Of a stretch of 64,000 nt of DNA, positions 26,855 through 37,893 are shown piece after piece. The DNA comes from Magicicada septendecula (Eukaryota > Arthropoda > Insecta > Hemiptera > Cicadidae). The position numbers and the translations under genes were made by a program. The notes beneath the pieces were generated by a model, which made no database searches, was not told the DNA's origin, and saw only the letters and a list, made by a program, of their open reading frames with translations. Every line of letters starts with the position of its first letter. Position 1 is the stretch's first letter. Where the stretch lies: contig JAWRYS010000707.1 of the NCBI GenBank assembly GCA_034769895.1, positions 1 to 64,000 of the forward strand, read 5' to 3'.

Positions 26855-27365
26855 CCCAAACGTTTCGAGGTGATGTTCCTCTTCCTCAGTGGGATTAAAT
26901 ACTGAATGTCATTTTAACAGTATAACTGTTATGGACTGGTGTGTGTGGTGGGGGTTGATGGTGGGAGGGAATTGGCGCTGAGGTTCAAATTGTGTATTTG
27001 GATCAATGTAGCAAATAGTGTATGTGATCTATAATGTAATTGTTCATTTAATATGTTGTTATTCCACACAACATGGAAATATTACACTACTTACCTAAAA
27101 GTAGAAAACTAAACACAGCTGAAAAATTTGAAATATACAGACATCACGCACTACAACCAAACAACATATTAAATGAACAATTACATTATAGATCACATAC
27201 ACTATTCGATACATTGATCCAAACACACAATTTGAACCTCAGCGCCAATTCCGTCCCACCATCAACCCCCACCAAACACACCAGTCCATAACCGTTATAC
27301 TGTTAAAATGACATTCAGTATTTAATCCCACTGAGGAAGAGGAACATCACCTCTAAACGTTTGGG
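26855..27365. repeat. Penelope-derived palindrome, copy 5
   Basis: Same structure as 2045-2555; lies just inside the homogenised part of LTR 5. Confidence 0.85.
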
Positions 27366-28315
27366 AATGATAAATGAAAGTACAGTATTTTTATTTGTTA
27401 TTTTCCAAATTCTTATGTTACCTCTGCTAAAATAATCAAACATACAACAATTTTATCGGTACGAAGATTTATTCAACACTTTCTTTGAATCATCAGGTCA
27501 ATTACAGTTAAAATGAAATATACATTTTATATCGCTCCGGCGTTTACAAGTTGCACAGTTGGCAATCCACTCAGTCTAATAGTAGAGACACTTCATAATG
27601 GCGTATGTTGTTTTCTTTGTTTATTATAAAATTATCTCAGGGTTATGTCCTTTGGACTACAGAAGTTGTATTATCGACTAATAAATGCACGTAAATTATA
27701 ATATTCCTTATATCTAATACACAATAGTTGATATTTAAGAACATGTAAAGTAAGTTATTGGCAATGAGAATTCGTGGAAGCTTGGTTAAGTTCTTGTTAG
27801 CAATTTATGTTTCTAAAACTATTTCAATATAAAATCAAAATTCAGTGATTGATATTTTTTTTATCGAAAGTGATTGTATAATCAAGTTCAGTTCAAAAGT
27901 TAATTTTGTGATCTGTGAAGTGAAAATAAGATAGTTCGTTTAGTGTGGGTAATTGAAAGTTTGAGTTGGGGTGAAGTATTTAATTTATACTCATCGATTC
28001 CTGGACGTAGCTTCTCTTGCGAACTTCTTCTTCTGGAACACGTCTAAAAGTCCTTTCTTCTTTGAATTAGCTGAGAGTCCCGTTCAAATGGTTGAAATCC
28101 AATGTCCAGCTTCCATCAGTTCTTGTAGATGATCTTCTTCAGGTTGAGTTAGGTCCCTTCAGTTCTTCCTCCAGAATTGGTCGGGTATTAAATTAATTTA
28201 TTTCCTTCCAAGTTTTGGCCATGATATTTGTTGTATAAATGTTTTAATTACTGGTCATCTCATCAATGGTTCAGTTAAATCTTCTTCTTACACTTCTTCT
28301 TTCAAAATTTGGAAA

Positions 28316-28745
28316 AGAAATTACCCTCACCACAAACTACATACATTCCACATTTGCCACACATTTACATAACGAAAACCACAGCTACACAAACATAGAA
28401 CACAACATGGAAATATTACACTACTTACCAAAAAGTAGAAAACTAAACACAGCTCAACAATTTGAAATATACAGATATCACACACTACAACCAAACAACA
28501 TATTAAATGAACAGATACATTACAAATCACATACACTATTTGACACACTGATCCACACACATAATTCGAACCTCAGCGCCAACCCCTTCCCACCATCAAC
28601 CCCCACCACACACTCCATTCCGTAACTGTTATTCTGTAATCGACAGTTAGTACTCAACCCACTGAAGAAGAGAAACAACATCTTGAAACGTTTGGGAAGT
28701 GACAATAGTAAGTTCATAAGTGAAAGTATATATATATTATTAAAA
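28316..28745 (+). mobile_element. Penelope-like 3' fragment inserted in LTR 5
   Basis: LTR homology stops in AAAATTTGGAAA and resumes in TTTTAAAGC. The inserted 430 bp codes, up to 28625, for a C-terminal Penelope-like tail: STFATHLHNENHSYTNIEHN, then MEILHYLPKSRKLNT, then KSHTLFDTLI, ending in a stop. The H..NHSY segment is typical of the GIY-YIG nuclease end in these proteins. A non-coding 3' tail with a CCACTGAAGAAG...GAAACGTTTGGG motif follows. It is longer and more complete than the palindrome arms, and independent of them. The rest of the element is missing (5' truncation), as is usual for target-primed retroelements. Confidence 0.65.
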
Positions 28746-28825
28746 TTTTAAAGCTTTTAAAATTAATTTGGATTCGAGGGCTTCATACATCCACCCTCTA
28801 TGCTGGTCAATAATTAAGTAATTAT

Positions 28826-29025
28826 TTTTCTTTTATAAAATTGCTAAACTGCTACAATTGTTATTGTTTAGACAAAGTTTTTCGTCATCACTGACATCTT
28901 CAAGTCTTAAACAACATTTTAAGACAACAATATTTTGTTGTTTAAGACCTGAAGATGTCAGTGATGATGAAAAGCTTTGTCTAAACAATAACAATTGCAG
29001 CAGTTTAGCAATTTTATAAAAGAAA
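28826..29025. repeat. Foldback element with 90-bp arms
   Basis: Arm 28826-28915 is the near-perfect inverse of 28937-29025, with a 21-bp loop. The whole insertion relative to other LTR copies is about 28814-29059. The sequence CCTGAAGATGTCAGTGATGA resembles the 3' untranslated signature of Penelope-like elements, so this may be another head-to-head pair of such 3' ends rather than a classical MITE. Confidence 0.7.
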
Positions 29026-29697
29026 AGTAAGGATGGCTGCTAATTTAAACAATACGAAGAATGAAGTAATTAGATTTCAACGGTCACTCTATGTAACAAC
29101 CATGAGTTGCCATAGTTACCTTTCAAATTATACTAGTTCTCATTGGTCAACATCTTATAACATTGTTATAATCTAACGTTTTATTTCTGTTCAAATATGT
29201 CAAAATCCTTTAAATTATGATTACTTCCTTATGCTAGTATTACTATTAATTATACTAACACCATTGTTCTGCTTCTTTACTAAAGATTATTTTGATACCC
29301 CTCATGGTTACTTTTGATTAGTTAATAACATTTTTCTTATTTTCTTATTGATATTTCTTTTGTAATTATTTTTAAACTGAATAATATTTATACATTTTTA
29401 TATCTGATACACTTACTTAATTACTTAAACATTTTATATACTCTAATTGACCCTTGGTTATTGTTTTCTTTTTAAACTTATAAAATTCTCTCCTTCATGC
29501 TAGGCCTAAAACATAGGTTTCACAATACTCCTATTCCACCTTCTTTATAATTCATAAACTTTATTTATTGATTTATTGAACTTTTTTTTTTGTAGAAACA
29601 GATAAACAAATAACATTGGTGCTTTTAACAACACACCTTTTATTATTAAAATATTTCTTACCAGGTTCAAGCCTGAAGTTAAACTTCTAACTGTTAT

Positions 29698-29884
29698 ATA
29701 TATAATATAGAAACTTTCTCATTTGAAAACTTACTTGTCTTTTTGGCGTCGTATTCGCCTTTGTCAGCTTAGAAACAGACTGCCAGTACTTAGTAACGAA
29801 AAAGACAAGTAAGTTTTCACAGGAGAAAGTTTCTATATTATATAAAGTGTAGTGCTGTGAAAGAAGACGATGAACAAACAAGAC
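29698..29884. mobile_element. 187-bp insertion with 16-bp target duplication
   Basis: Flanked by AACTTCTAACTGTTAT at 29682-29697 and 29885-29900; other LTR copies have this site once and uninterrupted. The insert has internal inverted segments (AGAAACTTTCTC...ACTTACTTGTCTTTTT near 29710-29740 against 29802-29836) and encodes nothing. A long target duplication fits target-primed reverse transcription (LINE, SINE or Penelope-type). Confidence 0.75.
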
Positions 29885-30114
29885 AACTTCTAACTGTTAT
29901 TGGTTTCTTACTTCTATCTCACCTATCTTCTAAGTTAATTAATTCTATGGTTTTTTACATTAATGAGACTCTTATAATAATAATTTTTAACAGTACCTTA
30001 CACAATACACTTACAAATTCCTTCACTAAAATATAGTGTCTGCTTCTCCTATCTTCCACTCTAATAATTTAACTTTTACATTATTTTTTGTAATTCTTAA
30101 TTTCTATCACTTAA

Positions 30115-30369
30115 ATTAATAATGGTACAATTAGTTTCGTACCTTTTAGATACTATTCTATTAAAGACTGTTTTGCTATACTACTATAGTCTACATCTTA
30201 TAGTATTTTATACTGTATATACCTGCACTGTACTCTTCCTTTCATATGAGGTTTCTTTATTTATCGTCACTTTCACTTGATATTTCACACATTGTTTGTT
30301 TATTTAGTTTTGTATCACTGTGTGGTTATTGGTAATTAATATTTGTTTTATTTTCATTTCACATTGGTT
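30115..30369. mobile_element. 255-bp unidentified insertion in LTR 5
   Basis: Present only in LTR 5; homology breaks after CTATCACTTAA and resumes at ACTTTTGATTTTGAATG. AT-rich, no ORF, no clear terminal repeats. A TTA duplication is possible but too short to trust. Confidence 0.5.
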
Positions 30370-30922
30370 ACTTTTGATTTTGAATGATTGTCTTTATTCA
30401 GCTCAATTATAACTTACTTGTTTTCTGACTAGTTTATATTTTAATAGGGTATTTTTTATTTCTAACTTACTATCTTATATTTATAAATTCATGTTTCTTT
30501 GCTTTTCATTTAACATACATAATATCTCTAGTTTATTTTTTTACATTTATGCTCTATCTGTTATAGTGCATTTACTTTACGTATTATTTGTAAGTTACAT
30601 CTTGGGGTTACAATGATCGTGGTCATACTTTGGGTTACTTCTTGGTTTCTCGTTCCTTCCTTCTTGTTTCTATTTTCTTGTTTTCTCCAATCTTCTTGTT
30701 TTCTCCAATCTATTGGGTCAAGTCATAGTCAGTTTCTTAGTCAATTGTTATTTCGTAGTTGGGACATTAATCTTCAAGTTATAAGTTTTTTAACATTTCT
30801 TCCTACCTTCAGCTTTTTCTTTTATTAATCATTAGTGGTATTTTGCGCTATCTTATGTCATGTTACAACATATATATATTATAACATCGCCAAATTCAGA
30901 TCATATTTGATATCAATAAGTA

Positions 30923-33868
30923 TGTAAGAAATGCTAAAAAGTAATATACTTTAATAAATAAATAATGAAGAGAATAAAGAGATAAAATGTAATTAAAAAA
31001 GAAGGAGGAAGAATGGTAAACCCAAAGTGATTATTAAATAAAATTACAGACTAGACTGACAGACAAATGACTTTGACCCAACCCCAGAGATTGGCCAGAT
31101 AAAAACCAAAATAAAATGAAACAAGATGGAAGTGAAGGAGAAGAAAATGAAAATAAAAATGGAACAAACCAACTATAAAGGAAATAAAGTGAAACAAGGT
31201 GATAAAACACAGACAAATAGTATAGAATAGGGAAGGGAGAAATGATACAATCAAATATCATAAAGGAAACGAAACCAGTAAATAACCAATATAAAAAATA
31301 AATATTATTATTGACTAAGTGACAAATGTAATTAATAATTAATAAAACCCGCTAAATAAAAATACACTAACCCAAGAATTAGAAGTATATGTAAGTAAGA
31401 AATCTAGAAAGACATGAACTTATTAAGTATAAATAATATTTGTAAAGAAAGAGAGAGATAGTGAGAAATAAACTGAAAATAACTAAGTGACAAAGAAAAG
31501 CAATGATAGGGATTACCCACTAATAAATACTTGAAATAAAAAGTTTAAGAAGTGCCAATAGTGAAAGTGTAAAAACCCCAAATAATGAGTAAATCAGTGA
31601 TAAACACTAATCAGTTAAAAGTGAAGGTGATGAATAAAAAAAAAAGGATATTGTAAATGATAGTATGATAAAAAAAATAGTGATAGATAAGAAAACACTT
31701 AGTAAATCAATGATAAAACATTAAATGATTTAATAGTGAACTTATAAGAATTGTATTGTTAATAGTAATTAAAAATAGTATTTAGATTAGATATAAATGA
31801 AGGATACGATGTTATTCAGGGGAGAAAGCCATGTATGGTAAACAGTTAGTGTTACCATGGATTGTAGAGAGAGATTAGTAAAGAAATAAGAAATTAAGAA
31901 CGCAATCAATAAACACCCCATGTTATAAGGGATAATAGATTAAGTATGTTTAAAAGGAGTGATGATGTTTCTCACCCAAAATAATAATAAAAGAATGAAA
32001 TGTATTGTAAACCAACAATACCTAATAACTGGTAAAGATTGTTCATTTAAATTTATGAATAGGATATGGCTGAAAGAAGTATACAGTCCATAGGCCTAGT
32101 TGTTATATTTTATGTAATAAAGAATAGTAAATAATACTTAACTATAATAAACAATAATAATAATCAAGACAACTATAATCAAGACAAGTAAATAATAGCC
32201 ATATTGTTGACAATGGCAAGTTAAGTAAATAAGAAAATAAATCAATACAGAAATAATATACACTGGAAAATCAGTTGGGAAATAATTGACAAGCCAAGAT
32301 GTAGAAAATAATATTGACACATAATCAGTACAAAAACAAATTCAAAACACAGTAACCAATAAACGAAGCAATCATAATAACAAAACAAAACACTTTAGAG
32401 TAAAATGAGATATAATTGGTATAAAATAAATATATGTAATCAATGGCTACTTAGGCCTATGAAATGCCTAACTGTAAAAACAAATAAATACAAATTGTAT
32501 GAAATCAACAAAGAAATTAACAAATCCATGGCGAATAACCAACCAAGGATAATTTGTAAATCTTATTAAAGGAAAAATGTTAGAATAAGGACTTAAATTA
32601 AAAGAGAAATATAGTTAACAAATATTAAAATAATTGTACAAACATTAATATTTTGAAGAACCCAACCTTATGGGATATCAAAATAATCTTTGAAAGGAAA
32701 TAATAACAGTAGTGATAATATTTAATATGTAGGGAAGAAGACAGAAGAATAAAAGCAATCAGAAGATATACAGCTATTTTGAATAAAAATTCAAATTTGA
32801 TAACAATGGTTATAAGACCAGATTAACCAATCAGAATTAATTTGTAACCATGACAACAGACGTTGGTTACGAATTTTCCGTTAGATTTTTTACTCGTAAT
32901 GTGACGCTCTTGCAGAATAGAAGCCAAATCTTGAACAATCAAAATTCTAATTTAAAACGTCAAAATAGTAAACAAAATTACCACAGAATGAACAAGAAGG
33001 AAGCAGACGATGACTGAAACCATTTAACTGATGTCGAAGACCAAATAAATAAAAAAGAAATGAATAAATTGCTCCGATTAATTTGAAAAAGATGCCAGAC
33101 GCCCTCGACAATTGAAAATTGAATATGATTGCAGCCCAATTCCTTTTTACCAGAACAACTGAGTACACCCAGTCTACTGATGTGTTAAGTATCATTTAAA
33201 TTACCCAAATTTCCGAATAAACTCACTTTAAATATTTCTCACAGTAATCTGAACTCTCACTAAACTGCGTATAATTTCTTTCAAAGATTAAATAAAAAAC
33301 TAAGACACTGAAAATTTGTCAACTTGTAAAGTTAACCTGTTGTTAGTTTACGATATTTTGAAACACTTTTACTACACTCCAAGAACAAGTTATAGCTACA
33401 CATTATATTATTTAAGTATAAATAATGTAAGGTAGCGTATTTTTATTGTTGTAATCATTAATTAATCCTTTTATCGTAATCACAAGAATCCAAGACGTTT
33501 GAACGAAAATATTTGTATACAACTTCAACAGACGCCATCATTGACTGTCTGTTACGTTCAAAATCGATTTGTCAAACCCTAGAGAAATTGTCTCATATTA
33601 TTTACCGGTATTTATTAGTAATCACCAAATAATAAACAAGCACTGTGTGTAACCCCTGTGTTTTAATTTCATTAGGAAGGTGTATTATAATTTGTGTACA
33701 TTTTAGCGAACAGCTAGTATTGACGGAAAGCGCTCACGTAGTCAACTCAACGAACTACTGGCCCGATTAAGAAGGTCAAGTCGAGGCGGGAATAAATTGA
33801 ATTCTCCACACCGCCTGAGCTGAGCTTACCATATCATCATAAAATTTTTTAATTGTTTTAATTAAACA
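30923..33868 (+). repeat. Diverged related LTR in opposite orientation
   Basis: Starts TGTAAGAAATG and ends AAACA, the sense-strand termini of the array LTR. Several blocks match the reverse complement of the array LTR: GGGATATCAAAATAATCTTT (about 32670) matches array 3803-3822, and the stretch at 32805-32905 (AACAATGGTTATAAG...GTAACCATGACAACAGACG...) matches array 3560-3690. At about 2946 bp it is shorter and lacks the Penelope palindrome, so it is an older family member. It faces the array. Small ORFs inside it are chance. Confidence 0.6.
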
Positions 33869-33871
33869 ATT

Positions 33872-33889
33872 TGGCGTCACCCGGGATTT
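33872..33889 (+). other. Candidate primer-binding site
   Basis: TGGCGTCACCCGGGATTT begins 3 bases after the LTR's terminal CA. A TGG start next to the 5' LTR is the usual position and form of a tRNA primer site. The tRNA was not identified. The rest of an internal region is missing: MULE-related sequence begins within about 70 bp. Confidence 0.4.
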
Positions 33890-33958
33890 TCACACCCCTA
33901 GTGAACAACAGGTAAGGACTTCGATACCTGGTTATTCGTACGTTCGCAACGGACACAA

Positions 33959-34735
33959 TCAGCGTAAGTTACGTTCCAAAGCGTCGACGGATTGATAAGA
34001 CACGTTACACCCATTACACTTATACACGTTTACAATTAGACGGACATCGTTAAGTAAATATATATATAAAAAGAATATAAAAAACATGTCAAAATGAAAA
34101 TAAAAATACAAACAGTCATATAAATACTCACTGGCGATTGCTACGTAGTCTGGCGATTGCAAAATGCGTTGGAGGGGGAAATGCGTGGTCTCATGGCGAT
34201 TGCTACGTAGAGTCTCATGCTGCCAATTAACCGAAAAGATCCCGTCTTTTTTTAAAGTTGGGTGACTTTCTGTGACGACTCCTTGAGGCTTATAAAATAA
34301 TACACAAGGCTGATCACTGGAATTGACCTCGTTGACCCACGCTTCAACACTTGTACCATCTTCTTGACGTCTCACCAACTTCGAGCATAAATTATATGCG
34401 TGCTCGATGTTGTACAGGTCTTCGTTAATAAATGAATTCTTTCTAATCACGTATTCTGTCACAGAATCGCGTATTTTCTTAAGTATTGCTTCAAGTGGTA
34501 TTTGATTTGCAATATCCACAGCTAGACTTTTTCTTTCGCAGTCTGTGAGACCTAAATGGCTTAAGTCATTTAGATGACCTACACGAGTTGACACATGTGT
34601 AATCTTGCAGGTACCATCTTCAGTTTCAGTGCTTGCGGGACAGAGAGCATTGATTTTGTTACTTCCCTGTAATTTTAAGTGCCGACTACCTTTACTTTCA
34701 GACACAAATTGCCCGGGCCTATGGCATATATAGTC
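33959..34735 (-). pseudogene. MULE-type transposase, N-terminal half, part 2
   Basis: Continues the ORF at 34735-35196 after a frameshift: YICHRPGQFVSESKG, HLKLQGSNKINALCPAS, GHLNDLSHLGLTD, ILKKIRDSVTE and CVLFYKPQGVVTE. From memory, this order of blocks occurs in a large arthropod gene family that joins C2H2 fingers to a MULE transposase: a DNA-binding region, then the segment before the DDE core. The similarity ends near 34140 at AGTGAGTATTT, which looks like a splice donor; the ORF continues into unlike sequence (many F, Y and I codons). The catalytic DDE core is missing on this side. Confidence 0.55.
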
Positions 34736-35196
34736 TAATAATGTCTCTTTGTGCTGTCGGTAGCAGAATGAGAGCCACGCTTTTTAACGTATCTTGAAAA
34801 CGTTTCTTTTTCAGTCTCTTGTTTCCTCTCAAAGAAACTTTCTAAGGAATTAACTTCTTTACTTTCACAGTTCACTGATATGTTGTGCTGTAATTCGAAG
34901 TGTTCAAGTAAAGCTTGTTCCTTCGCTGCTGCAAAAACACAAAAGGGGCACTTAACTTTATTCGGTGCTGATACCCCTGCACCGTGGGATTCATGTTCAT
35001 GACGCTTCAATGTGGATCCATGCTTAAAGTGTTTATCACAGATGTTACATTTATGTGTATGTGATTTCAAGCTGCTCAAAACCGGCACTTCACTGTTTAC
35101 TTTTTCGGGATGTAATTTTGAATGCTGGCTAAGATTCTCTACATTTTCAGAATCCTTACCGCACTCCGAACATAAGTATTGTTTAAGCTCACTCAT
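34735..35196 (-). pseudogene. MULE-type transposase, N-terminal C2H2 fingers
   Basis: A 153-codon ORF starting MSELKQYLCSECGKDSENVE. It has three C2H2-like zinc fingers: CSEC-x12-H-x3-H near residues 9-28, CNIC-x12-H-x4-H near 50-71, and CPFC-x12-H-x4-H near 83-104. A linker with SLESFFERKQETEKETFSRY follows. This is the usual start of the arthropod C2H2/MULE family, so the ATG is plausible. The frame shifts at about 34735 and the protein goes on in 33959-34735. The closing stop (KRHY) is a product of that shift. It is probably a decayed transposon gene and not a host transcription factor. Confidence 0.6.
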
Positions 35197-35489
35197 TTTA
35201 ATAAACCAAAAAGTAAAAAGGTATAAGAACTAGATTATGAACACACACAAAATTAAGAAATGAATATCACACAACAAACTCGATGAACAGACGCACGGAT
35301 AATTTAAATGAAATTAAAATGTAAGTTATATTATAAAACAAACTACGGAGACATTTTTATTTGATAGTCACGTTAGCGATATAGCGAACTACTGTCACGT
35401 TTTATTTACAAACACGCTGGTATTACTATACTATAATTACCGACACAGTATTACTTAACACGCGCACAGTGCATTTAAACAGCACGTTG

Positions 35490-35600
35490 TGTGTTCTACT
35501 GTAACTTGCGTCTGTGTATGAGCCATAGGTTTTGCGGAGCCTGTAATCTGGCGGCATGGTGGGGGGATGACCGAGCCGCGAGTCTGGCATGGTGGCGAGC
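35490..35600. repeat. Inverted repeat, left arm (MULE-associated)
   Basis: The stretch around AACTTGCGTCTGTGTATGAG recurs in inverse at 36727-36835. The central 52 bp (35503-35554) differs from its partner at only a few positions; similarity weakens outward. Long terminal inverted repeats are typical of MULEs. Confidence 0.6.
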
Positions 35601-35607
35601 TTGCTGA

Positions 35608-36147
35608 TTATGGTACGAATTTTAACGAATGTTTCGTATGGCACTGTCCATACACGAACACACAAACTCGTGAAAGCATATGTATGCACTGTAAATGACA
35701 TGATTTGCAGTGTTTAATCCGTTTAACAGTATAAAATTCTGTTTGTGTGGATGACAGGACCTGCCACTTGTCATCTAAAGTTGTCAAAACTTTCTCTGCG
35801 TCCAACAACATACTAGCTTTGTGACGATTTCTTAATACTTGCAATTTTTTCACAAGTTTTCCTTTTTTCATTTTAATTATCAGATAAAAAATTTTATCTC
35901 TGAGCAAATGTAATATGGCACAGATTGTTTTATCCAGTCTTTTAATCCGTTTTCCTTTTAGATAACAATATTTTAATATTTTATTAAAATTTTCTATTGA
36001 CATGTTAGTGTTTATGCCTAAATGAATCCGATAACAGTAGGCCCATGATCTGTATTGTTTCTTATTAATATGTTGTTTTATAAAATATTCATAAAATGAA
36101 TGTGTTTCTTCATCATTAAACAGTCTTTTTAAAACTTCATGGAGCAT
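35608..36147 (-). pseudogene. MULE-type transposase, C-terminal half
   Basis: A 179-codon ORF with FYEYFIKQHINKKQYRSWAY, CYRIHLGINTNMSIENFNKI, LKYCYLKGKRIKRLDKTI and KWQVLSSTQTEFYTVKR. These are the blocks that follow the DDE core in the same arthropod MULE family (the WAYCYR...GINTNM...FNK..K motif just after the last catalytic residue). It lies upstream, in minus sense, of the N-terminal half, so the two halves cannot be one gene as they stand. The expected SWIM-type zinc motif at the C-terminus is cut off after HCKSCHLQCIHMLS, where the left inverted repeat begins. Confidence 0.6.
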
Positions 36148-36690
36148 TTATAAAAAATTAGTGTTCCTAGTCAGTAGTGATATATTTATAATCAGTGGAC
36201 AGCAAAATCCAGGAATTCAAATTACATTAAGGTACTACATGAAAATTGAAATTTTTATTATTAAATAGAATAATATAATAAATGTTAAAATATGATTACG
36301 TTAAGGTTATATTTATTATTAAGAAAAACCGTTACAAGAAAAATCGCTGCATGTGCCAACCAACTAAATTTCTTATAAAGCCGCCAATATCTCGAAAACG
36401 AAAAAGCCGATTTTATTGAAACAAAAGCAAAATAAAATTTGGAATTTTTTATAATTTTCACTCGCTGACACCATATAGGTATCTCTCATGAAACGAAAGT
36501 TTGTCGCATGCCGAAAATTTCACTACATGAAAATTAAAAACGAAACTTCATGACGTGGAACCGTCTGAAGACTCTGTTTTTGAACATTGTTAAAACTATC
36601 GGTTAAAATTTATGCCTAAAACCATCTTCAAACTTCAAGGAACACGGTAGTGAAAGAATTTTAAAAATCAGATCAGCTATTACTGAAGTT
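36148..36690. other. No gene seen
   Basis: AT-rich interior of the MULE remnant. No ORF or conserved motif recognised. Confidence 0.5.
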
Positions 36691-36726
36691 ATGTCGAGCA
36701 ATGAAACACATCGCATTCTCTCGAGC

Positions 36727-36835
36727 TCTCTGCCCCGCCATGCGACTCGGTCAGGCTCCGTTATCGCCCCACCGACCCGCCAGTTTACAGGCTCCGCAAC
36801 ACCTATGGCTCATACACAGACGCAAGTTTCTACTG
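36727..36835. repeat. Inverted repeat, right arm (MULE-associated)
   Basis: Inverse of 35490-35600. Together they bracket a 1.35-kb segment holding the MULE C-terminal half, as expected for an internally deleted copy. Open frames across it read both ways and are not counted as genes. Confidence 0.6.
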
Positions 36836-36995
36836 TACACTTTCCATTCTTTCTACTGTGCAATTCAACATTGCTCAAAAATAGAGGTGGGCTAAACTGT
36901 TATTTTAAAATACTAGGTATGAAAATACCGTTCCAAAAAAATAACAGGTACTTATCCTTTGCAAGTAACTCGTTTTGAGTTTCCTGCAGGTCTCC

Positions 36996-37107
36996 TATAT
37001 AATATCTTCAAATAAATACACTGCAAGTAGGTTTATTTTCACCTAGATAAACCTATTAATATATTAATAAACCTACTTGCTGTGTATTTATTTGAAGATA
37101 TTATATA
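36996..37107. repeat. Near-perfect hairpin with 42-bp arms
   Basis: 36996-37037 and 37066-37107 are inverse copies with one mismatch and a 28-bp loop. It is about 50 bp left of the TTAA border of the nested element; not obviously part of it. Confidence 0.75.
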
Positions 37108-37178
37108 ACCTATACTATATAATTTGTTATAAGAAATAAATTGAAACTAAAAGTATTAAGAGGGCGCCAAGGTTGGCC

Positions 37179-37893
37179 AGCCAGGCGCTCGCGGTAGAGT
37201 ACGTTTTTAACATGGGATAACTGTTTAAATTTACGTTTTTAATATAAGAACGTCATAAATAAAATAAAACTTCACTAACATGTCATAGAACTAATTAACC
37301 TATTACTAATAAACCTAGGCCAATGTGATTTCCGCTAAAAAATAATTTTTTATAATTTAATTTAAAAAGTTGATTTCCCATAAGGAATATTTATTTTATA
37401 TTGATTTTGCCTAAACAATTAACATTTATCGTGACTGTCAATAACGTTGGAAGTTATACCATTTTAAAGTATATTTTGTGTAGAACGATTCTGTAGTGAT
37501 ATAATATGTAATTTTTTTCTCAATTCTTTATACAAACGGTTTTTCTACAAGTTTACATTTTATAATTCAGGGCCGCTGCTCGCTGCCGCGCTGGAAGTTC
37601 GCCGGTTCGCCTACAGGTCGCATTAGTGCAGTGTCGGTAAAGTAGTACCTCTCGCTATGGTAGTACAGTAATTACGCGTCCTGTGGGAGTTTATAGAATT
37701 ATTTATTAGTCGTACTTTTCATGGTAAGTTGGCTGGACGTAATTCTTTGTCACTGTGATTTTTTAACTATAACGCAAATACATGTGCCCATTGTTTTCGA
37801 CGGTATTTCTTTGAATGTTGTGATTTATTTGTACAGTTTTTTTATATCGCTGCATGTGTATTGTTATTCATATTTTTTAATTTTGTTCAAAAT
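37179..37893. other. 5' leader of Kolobok-like element
   Basis: 715 bp between the left terminal repeat and the first exon. It has a GC-rich stretch near 37570-37690 that could hold the promoter, but no defined core element was recognised. The + strand ORF 37721-37957 is out of frame with the exon call. Confidence 0.4.

Larger units (their letters stand above)
1..30866 (-). mobile_element. Tandem array of a long-LTR Ty3/gypsy-type retroelement
   Basis: Sequence repeats head to tail with a period of 6200-6204 bp. For example, the same segment starts at 2263, 8466, 14669, 20869 and 27073. Each period has one LTR-like block of about 4230 bp and one internal block of about 1973 bp, giving LTR-internal-LTR-internal with shared LTRs. 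Coding sense is minus. Identity between units is very high, with only scattered SNPs and single-base indels, apart from the last LTR after 27420. The retroelement assignment rests on the integrase C-terminal ORF in every unit, which resembles the integrase of the element at 53911-64000. One LTR per internal region fits unequal LTR-LTR recombination or insertion of one-LTR circle concatemers. An assembly artefact has not been excluded. Confidence 0.85.
26550..30866 (-). repeat. LTR copy 5, diverged and truncated edge of array
   Basis: Begins as a near-perfect copy of LTR 1-4. From about 27420 SNPs and small indels become frequent, and four insertions appear (28316-28745, about 28814-29059, 29698-29884, about 30115-30369). 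Homology ends near 30866, roughly three quarters through the LTR. This is the old edge of the array, partly overwritten by the homogenised sequence. Confidence 0.7.

Noticed and set aside
1..30866. CRISPR or bacterial repeat array
   Set aside because: Unit length of 6.2 kb, retroelement coding and eukaryotic context exclude it.
31034..31261. Small minus-strand ORFs in 31034-32320
   Set aside because: F/Y/L-rich chance frames inside the diverged LTR.
35426..35701. 91-codon minus ORF and the plus ORFs at 36691-36978
   Set aside because: They run through the MULE inverted repeats, which are open in several frames; no domain.
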